Shown here piece after piece: positions 24,801 through 36,407 of a DNA stretch of 64,000 nt (the first letter of the stretch is position 1; each line of letters starts with the position of its first letter). Origin of the DNA: Spirodela intermedia (Eukaryota > Streptophyta > Magnoliopsida > Alismatales > Araceae); assembly GCA_902729315.2 (NCBI GenBank), contig LR746279.1, positions 1,626,001-1,690,000 of the forward strand, given 5' to 3'. Under the pieces are notes generated by a model that was given only the letters and a program-made list of their open reading frames with translations, was not told where the DNA came from and ran no database searches. The translations under genes were made by a program, and so were the position numbers.

Positions 24801-26247
24801 TGATTAGGGCGTAACGAGGTATACCCTCAATTGAAGGACAGAGCACATACTCTCATAAGCCATGAAAGTGTTTTAGCAGCCAACATATTAAATAATTTTA
24901 CTTGAATTCAATACGCTTCCAAGAATGGGAAAAACCATATTTTTTAATGAAATCATACTGCCAATCAAGTCCATCATCGCACTGCCTGTGCGACTATTAC
25001 TAGATATAATTAAATAAAAATAGAGGGGAAAAAAATAAATGGAGGAGAAATGCCCTTTTGACAAAAAAAATTTTAGAATGAAAACAAAAATGGACGACAA
25101 TAACCTTCTGCAGCCTCAGCTTCTTATCCTCTCTCAGAGCAAGAACTGTCCTGGCAAGCTTGGATAAAGTTTCGTTGCTAATGCTCTTTGATTCCATTCC
25201 CACAGAGTCATTTAAGCTGGGGTGGACTTCAGTAATGGTGCTGACGAAATCCATCCCCAAGATGGCAGAAAGGTCATGAATTGTACAGACAAAGTCGAGA
25301 ACCTTGTGCAGCCTATCACTCTGGCAACATGGAAAATACATAACCTTAGAAAATATCGCACAACTTTCAAAAAAGAAAAAGAAAAAAGATGAACGGTTTA
25401 ATGGGTCCAGAAGTGAGGAGGAAATACCTTTTCTCTCTGTAGTTCTTGGAGTTGAGTATGAAACTTACTCAACTTCTTTAGAGATAGGTCGTGCTCATCA
25501 ATCATCAGTGTATCCTCCTGCTCATCCTCCTTTGAGATTCCAACAATCTCTCTACATATTGTCTGAATCTGAGACTGAACATCAGTAAATTCCTTCATCC
25601 TTTCTTCTTTCAGTTTCCTCAGGTGTCCCAATGCTGGAGATATAGCTGCAAGCTGTTCCTTTATTGTGCCGCAAGAGTTCTGAGGCTGCAGAAGACAAGA
25701 GAGACTCACAAAAATGTCACGGAAGCTATATACTGCCCTTCACCACACACCAGATGCCAGTAACAGTCACGAAAAAATTAAATTAATATATTTTTTAAAA
25801 AATATGATGAAAAAATCATTGGGCAAGATTTACATGCCTGGATCCAACTAGTGTAATCAACATTATGAGATCTGACTAACCTTTCCAACATCCCCACTCT
25901 CTCCTAGAGCAGAAATAAGATTGCCAAGCTCGATATTGGAATCCGCCAGAGACTGCAGGAGATCTGCCCTCGACTTTGAAGCCTGATCTACGTTCCTCTG
26001 GTAGACGCCCAAGCAATCCTGATCCAATTTAAGCAGCAACCTGTCGCGCTGTTCATCACTTTCCCCCACCTCGTTCCATATTTCCTGAGAGAAAAAAAAA
26101 AAAAAACATCGTCTTCCACTCTTCTCTACAAATTTCAACAATGAGGAGAAAAGCTGAAGCAAAATGGGATACCTGCAGTTGCTGCAGCAGGGACCCACAA
26201 GTGATTTCGCCAAGTGAAATGTTTCTTTGGTCACCAGCAACAGCCAT
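21898..26247 (-). CDS. MAP65-1: Microtubule-associated protein MAP65-1-like (PRC1/Ase1 family)
   Basis: MAP65 proteins are dimeric crosslinkers of antiparallel microtubules in the cortical array and phragmoplast. Nine minus-strand exons join in frame: 26247-26173, 26084-25881, 25685-25428, 25320-25105, 24056-23901, 23815-23504, 23072-22985, 22424-22276 and 22212-21898, giving 590 residues (Arabidopsis MAP65-1 about 587). The N-terminal rod is coiled coil with SGTIKEQL-like (here [11 protein letters not shown]) and [10 protein letters not shown]. The spectrin-like microtubule-binding core has [14 protein letters not shown] and the basic [20 protein letters not shown] precedes a basic, Ser/Pro-rich tail with SPSRP, the usual target of mitotic kinases. 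The exon 2 to exon 7 junctions match the family without gaps. It is assigned to the MAP65-1/2 clade from overall resemblance; a close paralogue number is possible. Confidence 0.97.
22490..22880. repeat. Three-copy tandem array in MAP65 intron 7
   Basis: Three imperfect copies of a roughly 130-140 base unit lie at about 22490-22630, 22631-22770 and 22771-22880. Shared blocks are GAAAATAGAGCTCAAGC, AGTCAACC.GTGGC, AAAGACCCA.AGAC and a T-run followed by CTAGGATCGAGCCTC or a variant of it. All lie within intron 7 (22425-22984). Confidence 0.8.
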
Positions 26248-28000
26248 ATGAGCTCACGATAGCCCTGCATCGTGAAAATATCTCAAGAACATGCAATCCA
26301 AAGCACTAAACATGACTATTTTGGGCCACTGTGTTTTACGAACAATTGCAGAGAGGCAGAAAATCAACATTCAAATGGTATACAGAATCTGAGGGAAGGT
26401 GTGAAGGGTCAGATAGAGACTTATCAAATATTACTGGGTTTATGTCAAAAAAGGATCTTGAGGCACAATTTTTTTCCAATCGCAAAAATAAAACTTTAAG
26501 ATTTTACTCAGTGAATATGCTAACCTTTTTTTATTTTTACCATTTACCATTGAAAGTACGCTCCCACCAATTCCTCAAGTGATGTTATTCACATTAAGAA
26601 AAATTAATGAATAAAATCTATCCAAATTCCTTGCTCAACCCACTACATTGATCTGGGTTTTCAGAAATAATAGCTGGTTAAACGTAGAATCCAAAAAATA
26701 TATACTTGATTGAAATAAATTAAATACACAAAATAACTCGCTTCACGGAACAGAAGCTCCACACGAAGGATGAACCACCAACTTGAGAAAAAGTCATATA
26801 TCTGCGAGAATATAGTCTTAAGGAACAACTCAAACAAGTGTCTACAGCGTGGACCATTTCATTCCCTGATCTAAACTGCACTATTCTACGGCACCGAAGA
26901 ACAAAGAAGGAGAAACCAAGGGACCAAAGATGAAGCATATTCGCAATCTTGAAGCGTACCAGGTAGAGGTTGATAAATAACCAATGTTTTTAGAGGCTCA
27001 TAATCGTCGAAGATGGAGTATTCCAAGAGGTGTAGGAAGCACGCGGGGTTTCCAATGGCTCAAGCTGTGACCCTAAAGATGCTTCTGATGAGAGAGATGA
27101 AGCCTACCCGAGCTGATCTAAAAAATCTAAAATGGGCTTCCTACCAGCTACACCAATGTAAGCTGAACGTAAATCTCGACGGCTATCGACTTGTAGACAT
27201 GGGAGCATTGGGGGGCAGAAGAGGACCAAGATCGGTCCGCGCTGGTCGAAGTCAAAGAAAGCTAATCAAGATGAGAATATCTCCAGAGAAACCAAATTTC
27301 GCCGGAAATTTTTACCCCCACAGCAGGGGCATTGCTCTATTCTGCGAGGGGAAATTCCCAGATACGAGGATTGCTTCGCTCGAGAAGGCCCAAACCCACG
27401 GAGGATAACCCGCGACATCAACAAAAGGGTCACGAGAGCATGCCTTAGAGAGCCAGAGTTCTTGATCTCGGTCCGACCCGGAAGGAAGCAAGAAGATGAG
27501 TTAAAGAGGAGGGCATTCGAGAGCGAAGCGAGAGAGAGAGAGAGCTATTCCTCAAAACGAGGTTGCTCGGGCGTAGATAGAGCAGCTGGGGAAGGAAGCT
27601 CACCGAGGGGCATCCACAAAAACAGTGTCGCTGAAGATCCCTCCCTCCTTGCAGCGAAGATCTGGGGAGGCTTCACCTGACCCTCCCGTCAGTGTTTCTG
27701 CCTGCTAGAGAGAGAGAGAGAAGAGAGAGACAGAGACAGAGAGAGCACTCCCCAGTGTCGGGGCAGACAGAAAATGGTATGGCGCGTCTTAAAGGACTAG
27801 CGTGGGACCCGCAGAAAACGTCACGACCTCTTTCTTATACATCCGCTACGCCGCTTGCGGGGTCTTCTCCCCTTTCCCTGTCGGTAGTCAACGATGGGCT
27901 GACTCTCGGCCCGGCCCAAATGTCAAATCGTCCGGGATTTTTAGGTTTCGATCCTACAAAGATAACTGATTTATACTTAAAGGCCTCAATTTCTTAATTT
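26248..28000 (-). other. MAP65 5' region with a probable 5' UTR intron
   Basis: Just before the ATG the minus strand reads ATGCAG|GGC with the acceptor ending at 26265. A strong donor-like CTCG|GTGAGC lies at about 27604 on the same strand, followed upstream by CT-rich leader-type DNA (27530-27545, 27709-27745). This fits one 5' UTR intron of about 1.3 kb. Plus-strand ORFs here (27013-27408, 27462-27680) show no domain. Splicing of the leader is inferred. Confidence 0.4.
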
Positions 28001-29269
28001 TGGCAACAGCCCCCTTTAGTCGGACACAAGAAAAGAGTCCAGAATAGGATGCACAGCTATAATTTACTTTCTTTTAGGGGAAAATGAAAAAAGTACACAA
28101 ATTTCAACATGGAGTCACAGCCCGTATAGTCAATGTCAACGCACGTCTCTGCAAACTGTACATAGACATTTTATTATACTATTAGTATCTAAATTAAAGG
28201 CTAATTATAACTTTTAATGAAAAATTAATACTAATTTTTAAATATTTGTTTGATTTTATTAAATATTGTTACGTTCAGAGCTTAATTTTTGAACAACGCC
28301 CACATGACAAAGTGAATGGGATTCAATGTTTTATGATCATTTTAGAGGCCCTCATGAACCAATTGACAAGTTAAAAATAGTTGTTTTTCTTAGAGGGAGA
28401 GATGATTAGTTTTAATTAATTAGCTATGCTAATTTTGGCATAACTTAGTTTTATTAATTGCTATGGATGTAGCTTCTCATAAACCAAGTGATTTGTTGAT
28501 AAGTCCTATTTTCACTTTAGGTCCTCTCAAAATATAAACCACTTAGTATATTATTTTTCTCTTAACTATAATTGTTTTTCACAATAATATGTTTATGTTT
28601 ATAAAATTTATATTTACTGTAATATATATAAGATCAGAATACCTACTTTTATATAACTATTTGATAGAATATATTAGGGAAAATTATGACATAAAATCTT
28701 GACCTATTGATAGGTTATATTTATCGATAATACTAATTAAAATTTTAGGCTATAACTAGTGAAGTGGACTAATAAAACATATGGATTTTGGAAATTCCAT
28801 GATAATTTATTATAATCCCATTAATTGCTGCCATTTGTGTTCCCAATGAATCCATTCTTGTTGAAAAATATAGGTAAAACCTTAATATTAAAAAGTTAAA
28901 TATTAAAATAATGTGCTCAATCGACACCCACTAGTGTGTGCACCCTACAAGATGGTGCTAACATACCTTGATGAGTTACAACAGCAATTCAAGTATTTAT
29001 ACTAATAGTTTAAAATGTTATACTAACAATAAAATGAACTACTAGAGGTGGGGTTTATACATCCCAATGACTCATTTTTAGAGGCTTCATCTTATTCTAT
29101 GAGGATGGTCCAGTCAACTTGTGTGTAGAAAATTGGCCACTTAAGAAAATGATGATAAAGAAGAATTACTCAATGTCTAAAACATGATAGTTTTTCAACT
29201 ACCTAAGAGGCATGATACTTATCTAATATAATTTTGAATAATGGTTATCATCAAATCTACAATGGAAGT
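28001..29269. other. AT-rich gene-free DNA
   Basis: The region is strongly AT-rich and has no ORF worth naming. It borders a decayed retroelement, so it is probably flank or remnant of transposons. I see no specific feature. Confidence 0.6.
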
Positions 29270-29860
29270 GATGGCAAGAAAATACTACATATATGACTTG
29301 CTACATCTTATATGAGTTATGGAGATGGCTCTTGACTTTACCAATGCACGTATGACACTCTCCACTTTGATTGCATTCATCTTCTAGAATCTCATCAACT
29401 AATTCATCATAATGTACCTTGACAAAATCTTAGTGAAGGAACACATAAGCCATCTACAACAGGTTCTGATGAAATTCATTGACAAATAATATTAACCAAC
29501 ATCACCAAATGTGACTTCATATTAATGGAGGTTATATTCTTTGATAATGTCATCAAACAACATGATATGAGGATGGGCCAAATAAAGATTTATACTGTTG
29601 ATGACTAACTAGCACCTAGCCAAACATTCAAGTTGAATTGTTCTTCGGACTATCTAACTATTACAAACATTTTGAACATGGCATCAAATTCATTATCTTT
29701 ATTGACAACATAGTGATGAGCTACTTCAAGACCTAGAAGACACTTATATCAAAATAGGTCAAGTGAAAGGGCTTCTTTACAAAGTAAGATTTCTCTATCA
29801 TTTTTAATTAAGGTAGGTCAATATGATAGATGATGCCTTGAGCTGTCAAGAATATGAGGC
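29270..29860 (+). mobile_element. Fossil Ty3/gypsy reverse transcriptase and RNase H segment
   Basis: Read across frames and stops, the plus strand still shows the Ty3/gypsy pol order. A VMEMALDFTNA block near 29312-29345 matches VMPFGLTNAP. The MYLDKILV block at 29413-29436 matches the YLDDILV catalytic box, with the second Asp changed to Lys. EHISHLQQVL follows, then KCDFILMEVIFF (about 29507-29542), then LFFGLSNYYKHF (about 29638-29675, family FLGLxxYYRxF). NMIDDALS near 29820 matches the NVVADALSR end of RNase H. Frameshifts and stops are frequent. No LTR could be tied to it. Confidence 0.75.
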
Positions 29861-30800
29861 TTATATTTTAACTTTGTAAATGACATACAACACAATATTG
29901 AAGGAGATCAATGATGTGTTGATAGAAGATCCAAAAGGCAAGTGATTGATATATCACTACTATAGACAAAACATGACAATTTTAGTTGAGGTAAACTAAA
30001 TTAAGATTTCACAAATAACTAGAACTACAATGTAAATGAATATTAGACATGATTTGAACCCTTAATTATATTGAAATGACAACATGTACCCAAATTCTAG
30101 CTCCTTTTAAACACAAGATAATCTATGAATTTTGGAGTAATAATGTTTAATGTAATTAAGTCATTATCTTTATCTTAAACATTAAAAATAATAAGTAATT
30201 AAAATAAATATCATAAAAACTTGATTTCTTAATGACAATGAGAGCAAAGATTGTTGTATGCGTATAATGATCAATTGTATGTGTTGTGCATGAGTAAATT
30301 ACATCAAAATATACTACTCGAGTACATGCTATATTACATATAGGACACTCTTAAAGAATAAGTATGATGTTGTTGTTATATGACATCTTTCATTGGCTCA
30401 TTGAACCAAGACATAGAAGCTTACATATAATCTTACTTGGTATGCCCATAGGATGAGAAAATGTGTTGAGATAGTAGACACATTAGAGTCACTATCAATT
30501 TCTAACCAATCATAAGATTATATGTATGTAGATTGAAACATAAGCTTGTTGAGGATGAAGGGTCAATACAATATTTGTCATCCTCAACTAGTTCTTAAAG
30601 TATGTTGTATTTATACACCAATAGAGGCATAGAAATAAGACATTTCTTTTAATTTATGTGGTCCCATTGTGAGAGCTCTCGAAGGGACATGAAGTTCACA
30701 ATATAGTTTTAAATATTTATTTTTTATAAGATGGGCATGAAGCCTTAGTTCTTCACTATTTTTCATTTATAATATTTCAATAAAATCTTAGACAAATAAA
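29861..30800. other. AT-rich gene-free DNA after the gypsy fossil
   Basis: This should be the integrase side of the element if it were complete, but I could not recognise integrase motifs. No ORF or RNA gene is supported. Confidence 0.5.
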
Positions 30801-30804
30801 TTAG

Positions 30805-31475
30805 TAGGTGACAAGTCTTTATTATCATGAGTTAATAATTGATAAATAATATAGTTTTAACCTTAACTCATGATAAATAGACTTATATTTATGTTAGATT
30901 GTAAAAAGTGATTTTTAGTTAGTTAATGTCATTTTTTAACTAATTATATGATTTTATGTCAATTTATACAATTTTTATAATCTTATTTTTGAGATAAATA
31001 AAAATAAATAAAATTAAAATTAAAAAAAATAGAAAAAGGAGTAAACCCACCAGCCAGCTGGGCCTGCAACTAGGTCAGAAGCACGATCAAGTAAAGTTAT
31101 GAGCAAGGGCTTGAATGATTAAAAATGAATTGATGGGGGGAGGAGGTGATAAGTCTTTATTATCATGAGTTAATAATTAGTAAATAATATAGTTTTAGCC
31201 TTAACTCATGATAAATAGACTTATATGTATGTTAAAGTATGAAAAGTGATATTTAGTTGATTAATGTGAATTTTTGGCTAATTATGTGTTTTTATAATAA
31301 TTTATATGATTTTTACAGTCTTACTTTTGAGATAAATGAAAAAAAAGAAATAAAAATAAAAATATAACAAAATGAGAGGTACTTGTCAGCCAACTAAACC
31401 CGCAAGCAAGTCAGAAGTGCAGTTGGAGAGGAGTTGTGATTAGAGGCTTAAGCGGCTAGGACTGATAGAAGCATG
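30805..31475. repeat. Two-copy 338-bp direct repeat with a hairpin motif
   Basis: Units at about 30805-31140 and 31143-31475 match from AAGTCTTTATTATCATGAG through to a GC-richer end that contains CAGCCA, CTGCAA/CCGCAAG and GTCAGAAG. Each copy holds the inverted pair TTATCATGAGTTAA and TTAACTCATGATAA (30822-30835 with 30863-30876; 31160-31173 with 31201-31214), a perfect 14-bp stem with a 27-base loop. Confidence 0.9.
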
Positions 31476-31599
31476 TGTGTGCCACTTTCCTTCCACATCA
31501 TCGATGGCTAGGCGATTGTGGGCCAAGAAATAGTTGTACATGCGGGAGAAAGAAACTTACTTTCCCTAAAAGACTTCGATAATTTTAATAACTATAATA

Positions 31600-32800
31600 C
31601 CTCTTATTTATAACAAAGATTTATCATGATGACATCACTTGATAACGACATTAGAATATTTATTTCAATCTCTCTCATGTAGACAGATAACCAACATGGG
31701 TTTGAATCCTCATAGAGCCAAAACTCATATTTTTATCTGATTATTGTGACTTTCTTAATCGTCGGTAAATGATTAAGTCGCTAGAATCACTAGATCATCA
31801 GTAAAAAATTTGTCAACACGATTCACGAAGTATTATTACTAAAATTGTTAAATGATTCATAATAAAAGGATTGTGAATTCATCAAGTAAATCATCTCTAA
31901 TTGATTGACAAATAAGTTGTCGTCGAGAAAAAGATGATCTACTAAGAGACAAGCCACCATCTCTTGAGAGCATACTAGATGTGATGAAGAGTCTTTTCTT
32001 GCTGCACAGACCTGAGGATGAAGCTCCCTAACACGCACCCCACTTCCATCCAACTTATTTCTGTCGAGTGACAGATGTCGGAGAGCCTCAAAGTTATTAT
32101 TTTTCTACTTCACCGAGTGATAGCCACCGAAGATAATTCGATGACCCATTTCATTGATGTCTAAACTTCACAAGGAGATCTAAACATTGTCCACGTCATC
32201 ATTGTCCAAAGAGAGCCTTTGAGGCCATAAACATTACATGATGATCCTCTCAAATGCTTAGAATTCTGGTGCATCATCAATGCATATCACCATGACGCCA
32301 GAACTTTATTTTTTTACTTTCAACTTAATTTTTACTTCATTTAGTGATCATTTATGTGATTTAAATTTATCATGCTATACTTCATTCAATTATGATTCTT
32401 TCAACTTTTATAAATCTTAATTTGATCAATTAAATCGTCTATAATAACTTACATAAGAATTATCAAGCAAAACTCTATTTCCATTTGATTCGTATTCGCC
32501 AGATGCTAACATCATCTTGATGTCCGCACCCTTATTTCTCTTTTTCATAAATTTTAAATATATTTTATTTTTATTTTCTAGTATAAAATTTATAAAAAAT
32601 AGTATTCTTTAAGGAAAATTTTGAATAACTACTTAATATTATATTACATCTCTAACTTGAAAAATTATCATTATTTTTTAAAGTTTTATTAAATTATAAT
32701 AGATATATTTGTTAAAAAATACTTCTAAATATCTAAAAATTCATATTTTCTAGTTTTATAAATTTTAAATTTGTATGATTTATTATATAACTACTAATTC
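31600..32800. repeat. Degenerate long direct repeat, copy A
   Basis: This matches copy B at about 33030-34355 in order and orientation. Shared blocks include GATTAAGTCG, AAATCATCTC.AATTGAT, CTACTAAGAGA, ACTAGATGTGATGAAGAG (TGTAATG in B), TCTAAACTTCACAA and CAATTATGATTCTT. It contains a GGGTTTGAATCCT sequence at 31698-31710 resembling a tRNA-type B box. It may be old LTRs, a satellite dimer or another repeat; I cannot tell which. Confidence 0.75.
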
Positions 32801-33029
32801 AGAACATGGGACACATGTGCGTCACTCCCATTACACATCACTAGTGGCCAATTGAGAATGGGGTAAAGAGTGTCGTACACACTTGAAAATTGACTCATTG
32901 ATTCTTAAATCTCGTATTATTATATCTTCATCTCAAAATTTAACATATAACTAATGTGAGATTAAATCCCAATCACTCCTTCTATATAATGATTTTATAA
33001 AAAAAATTGTACCTCAAATACCCTTTGTT

Positions 33030-34355
33030 CATCAGAAGGAGATATCTTGATGATGTCATTTCATAAAAGTATTTACATACTTATTTCACTTCTTTTATAT
33101 AGGCGAACAACTAATGAGGGTTCGAATCCTACTAGAATCAAAACTTATATTTTTATCTTATTAAATTACAATTTTTTTACAGATCGCCGATGAATGATTA
33201 AGTCGTCAAAATCACTCAATTATTGATAAAATTCTTGTCAATTGATTTGTAAAGCATCGTTACTAAATTTATTGAATGATTTACGATAAAAAGATCATAA
33301 ATTTATTGAGTAAATCATCTCCAATTGATCAACAAATAAATCATCATAAGAAAAAAGACTACCTACTAAGAGATGAGTCATTACTTTTTGAGAATGTACT
33401 AGATGTAATGAAGAGCCTCCTCTTATTACATAGACTTGAAGATGAAATTCCTTAAGACACACCTCACCTTCATCTAACTTATCTACATTAAGTTACAACT
33501 GCATGAGAGCTACAAAGTCGTCATTTTTCTATTATGTCAAGTGATAGTCGCTCTAATTTGATGACTCATTTTATTGATATCTAAACTTCACAAAAAGATC
33601 TAGAGACTGTCCACATCATCTTTATCTAAGGAGAGCATTTGAGGCTGTGGATTCTGTATGGCAATCTTCTTAAACACTTAATATTTCAACACATCATCAA
33701 CGCATTGATGCCACAATACTAGAACTCTATTTTATTATTATTTTTATTGATTTAACTTCTACTATTATTTTATGGACTTCAAAAGGAGATCCAAAGAATG
33801 CCTAGGTCGTCTATATTCAAAGAGAATCTTTGAGGTTGTAGACATCATTCAATGATCTTCTTAAATACGTAGAATTCTGACGATCATTGTCGTGAGGCTA
33901 GAACTCTACCTTTTCTATTTTCAATTTAATTTTTACTTTATTTAATGATAATTTATGTGATTTAATTTTTTAAACTATTTTTTATTCAATTATGATTCTT
34001 CTCACTTTTACAAATATTAATTTGACTAACTAAAGCATTTGTAATCACTTATGTAAGAATTATCAGTATATAACTCTTTCACCTAATTCACATTCATTGG
34101 GCATATATTATTTTTATTTCTTAATCTAAATTCATAAATAAATCCTATTCTTTACAAAAAAGAATTCTAAAATATTACCTAATATCACATTACATCCACA
34201 TAATTAATTTAGAAAATTGTCACTATTTTTGAAATTTTTATTGACTTATAATTGATTTATTTATTCTAAAATATTTCTATATATCTGAAAATTAGTACTT
34301 TCTAATTTTTCAATTTTCTAATTTGTGTGATTTATTATACAATGACTAAGTAAGG
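33030..34355. repeat. Degenerate long direct repeat, copy B
   Basis: This is the second copy of the repeat at 31600-32800. It contains an extra partial reiteration: the block around CTTCACAAAAAGATCTAGAG (33590) recurs near 33778. The B-box-like sequence is GGGTTCGAATCCT at 33118-33130. No coding potential is visible. Confidence 0.75.
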
Positions 34356-36300
34356 TTAGTAAGTTTCTTGAAGAGATGAATTTGTAAATAAAAAATAAAA
34401 CTTGAAGAGAAAGATAAAGAAATATTGATATTAAGATAAAAGATAAAGGAGGGTTTTGAAGAAACCTTAGAACTAGTTCAAGGTGAGAGTTTAAGAGTGC
34501 CTCTAGCTCTCCTATTGACTTCTTCCCAAAAAAATACTCACCATTATAGCCTCCTTAAGTTCCTTATCACATTGCTTAATAGGTTCTCAATCCATCTACC
34601 TTTGGTTCTCCTATGTTTTATCTTTTCAAACATCTAACCAATGGGCTTGGTATTAGGCCTATTGCAAACACATAAAAACATCAATGAAAAATGGAGTTAA
34701 GCATCAAAAATAAGATAAGGTTCTTCTACATCTGAACGAAAAGATTTACAAAATCATAAGTAGAGCAAATTATACCAAGGGTTGGTGCTACACTTTGATG
34801 TAACCTTGGAAGTTGTGGGCATGGTAGGCAATCTAATCTATCAACTCAACCTCTTTGAAAAAACTAATGATTCATTTAATCTTTCATGTCTCACTAAAAG
34901 TATATAACATAGAGAAAGATGATTGAACAAGGAACTGTCCTTCAATAGGTACCACCAATAATGATGTCTAATTTTCCATGAAGGTAAAGACAATCTTAAA
35001 TTAGGAAAAAGAGAGTCACGTCACATGTTTCCACACAAACTACTGTTTACTTATTAAGTGACCATGAAGGCCAAAAAAAAATGACATAAGGATACAACAT
35101 CTAATAGCTTGAAAAAAATTATCAATAGGGGCTTTGAGAAACAACATCTGATAAGTATGTTTTTTACACATGAGGGAGGATTTGACAATCCCAACCCAAA
35201 GGGGCATGGTTTTGGGAGCAGATTCACACTACTAACATAAGCGTGTCATGGTGGTCCCATTCATGCACACGTAGATGAGTATGTCAACACATTGCAATAC
35301 AATGTTGTGTACACAAATATACACCACAGTGGCACATGTACATGCATGACATGCACTAAGGCATGTGATAGCATGGACACAATCATGTGAATTGACCAAA
35401 TATATGATATAAGTTGAGCTTGTTCTTCAACTCAATGTCCAAAAAGAAGTAGACTTATTCAATATGGTCCTTAAAAGCTGCTCAAGTACAAAGTTAGCAG
35501 GCATATGGGGACGAGCTAAATCCTAAGTAGATAAATAAATACTAAACTATATAATATTTTTTTTAGATAATCAAAATTTTTGAAATAATCTCTCACTGAG
35601 GAATGGCACCATTGAGCCCTATTGGGCCTAGTAGGAGCTTATTTCATTGTTCTTGGACATGTATGAGGCTCGGCCCCAAAAAAAACAAGAAAGCCCGAAA
35701 AGGGTACCATCCATCCATTCATCCGTTCAACGGGCCACGGCATACCACGTGGCACTAAAATTTCATCTTATCCGGTTGACACTTTCCGATTGGATCCAGC
35801 TAACATCACGTGATTGCAACTACTAACTACCCCTGCCTTGCAAAACGGATGACTCGAATCACGTGATCGAATCCGACGTTGACGCATTTTATGGGAAGTA
35901 AACGACAGATTCTCTTTCTCCCTCTCTCTCTCCCTCTCTATGTTTATGCTTATATTGCTCCCCCTCTATTTAGTATCGTAAGAGGAATAAGGAATATAAT
36001 CTTAAAGACGTCTAGATTCTGAGTATGACTCGGTATTGATATCCCATAATCTTTAGATGGACTCATTCTTTACACTCCGCGCGTTCCCGTCCTCGGCTTG
36101 GCTGGGTGCAATGAATCGGGTCGTATTTCCACTTTCTCTCGCTCAGCTATGAACCTGGACGATTCTCCCGCCAGATTCTACAAAGGCTGTCCGCCCTTCT
36201 GCATGAGGTACGCATTTTACTGAACTCGGACGCGTCTCTGTCGTCTGATGCGGGAAGGGGGGAGATCGAACGGTAGAGATTTGGTGGATGGGGAGTTTCG
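34356..36300. other. Gene-free DNA before the DUF506 gene
   Basis: No gene, RNA or recognisable repeat is supported up to about 35,640. Base composition becomes GC-richer from about 35,650, where DNA upstream of the next gene probably starts. A short CT tract lies at about 35,914-35,940. Confidence 0.5.
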
Positions 36301-36353
36301 TCGTCTAGTGCCACGTCGGTGCCGCCATCGTGGACAATAGTCGTAGGCTTCGG

Positions 36354-36360
36354 TATATAA
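36354..36360 (+). promoter_or_regulatory. TATA box candidate of the DUF506 gene
   Basis: TATATAA lies 48-54 bases before the chosen ATG at 36408 in a GC-rich setting, which would put the start site about 20-25 bases before the ATG. That is a short leader but feasible. Confidence 0.5.
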
Positions 36361-36407
36361 ACGGAGGCATCCTGTACTGGTGGGAGGATAATACCTTCTG
36401 CTGCAAG

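Noticed and set aside
27013-27408. 131-residue plus-strand ORF opposite the MAP65 leader
   Set aside because: No domain, no splice partners, and it overlaps the likely 5' UTR intron of MAP65.
31698-33130. GGTTCGAATCC sequences suggesting tRNA genes
   Set aside because: Only the T-loop-like part is present; no acceptor stem, anticodon arm or D arm could be folded around either site.
36330-36407. Upstream extension of the DUF506 frame from a GTG
   Set aside because: It overlaps the TATA box candidate and has no ATG; the ATG at 36408 is preferred.
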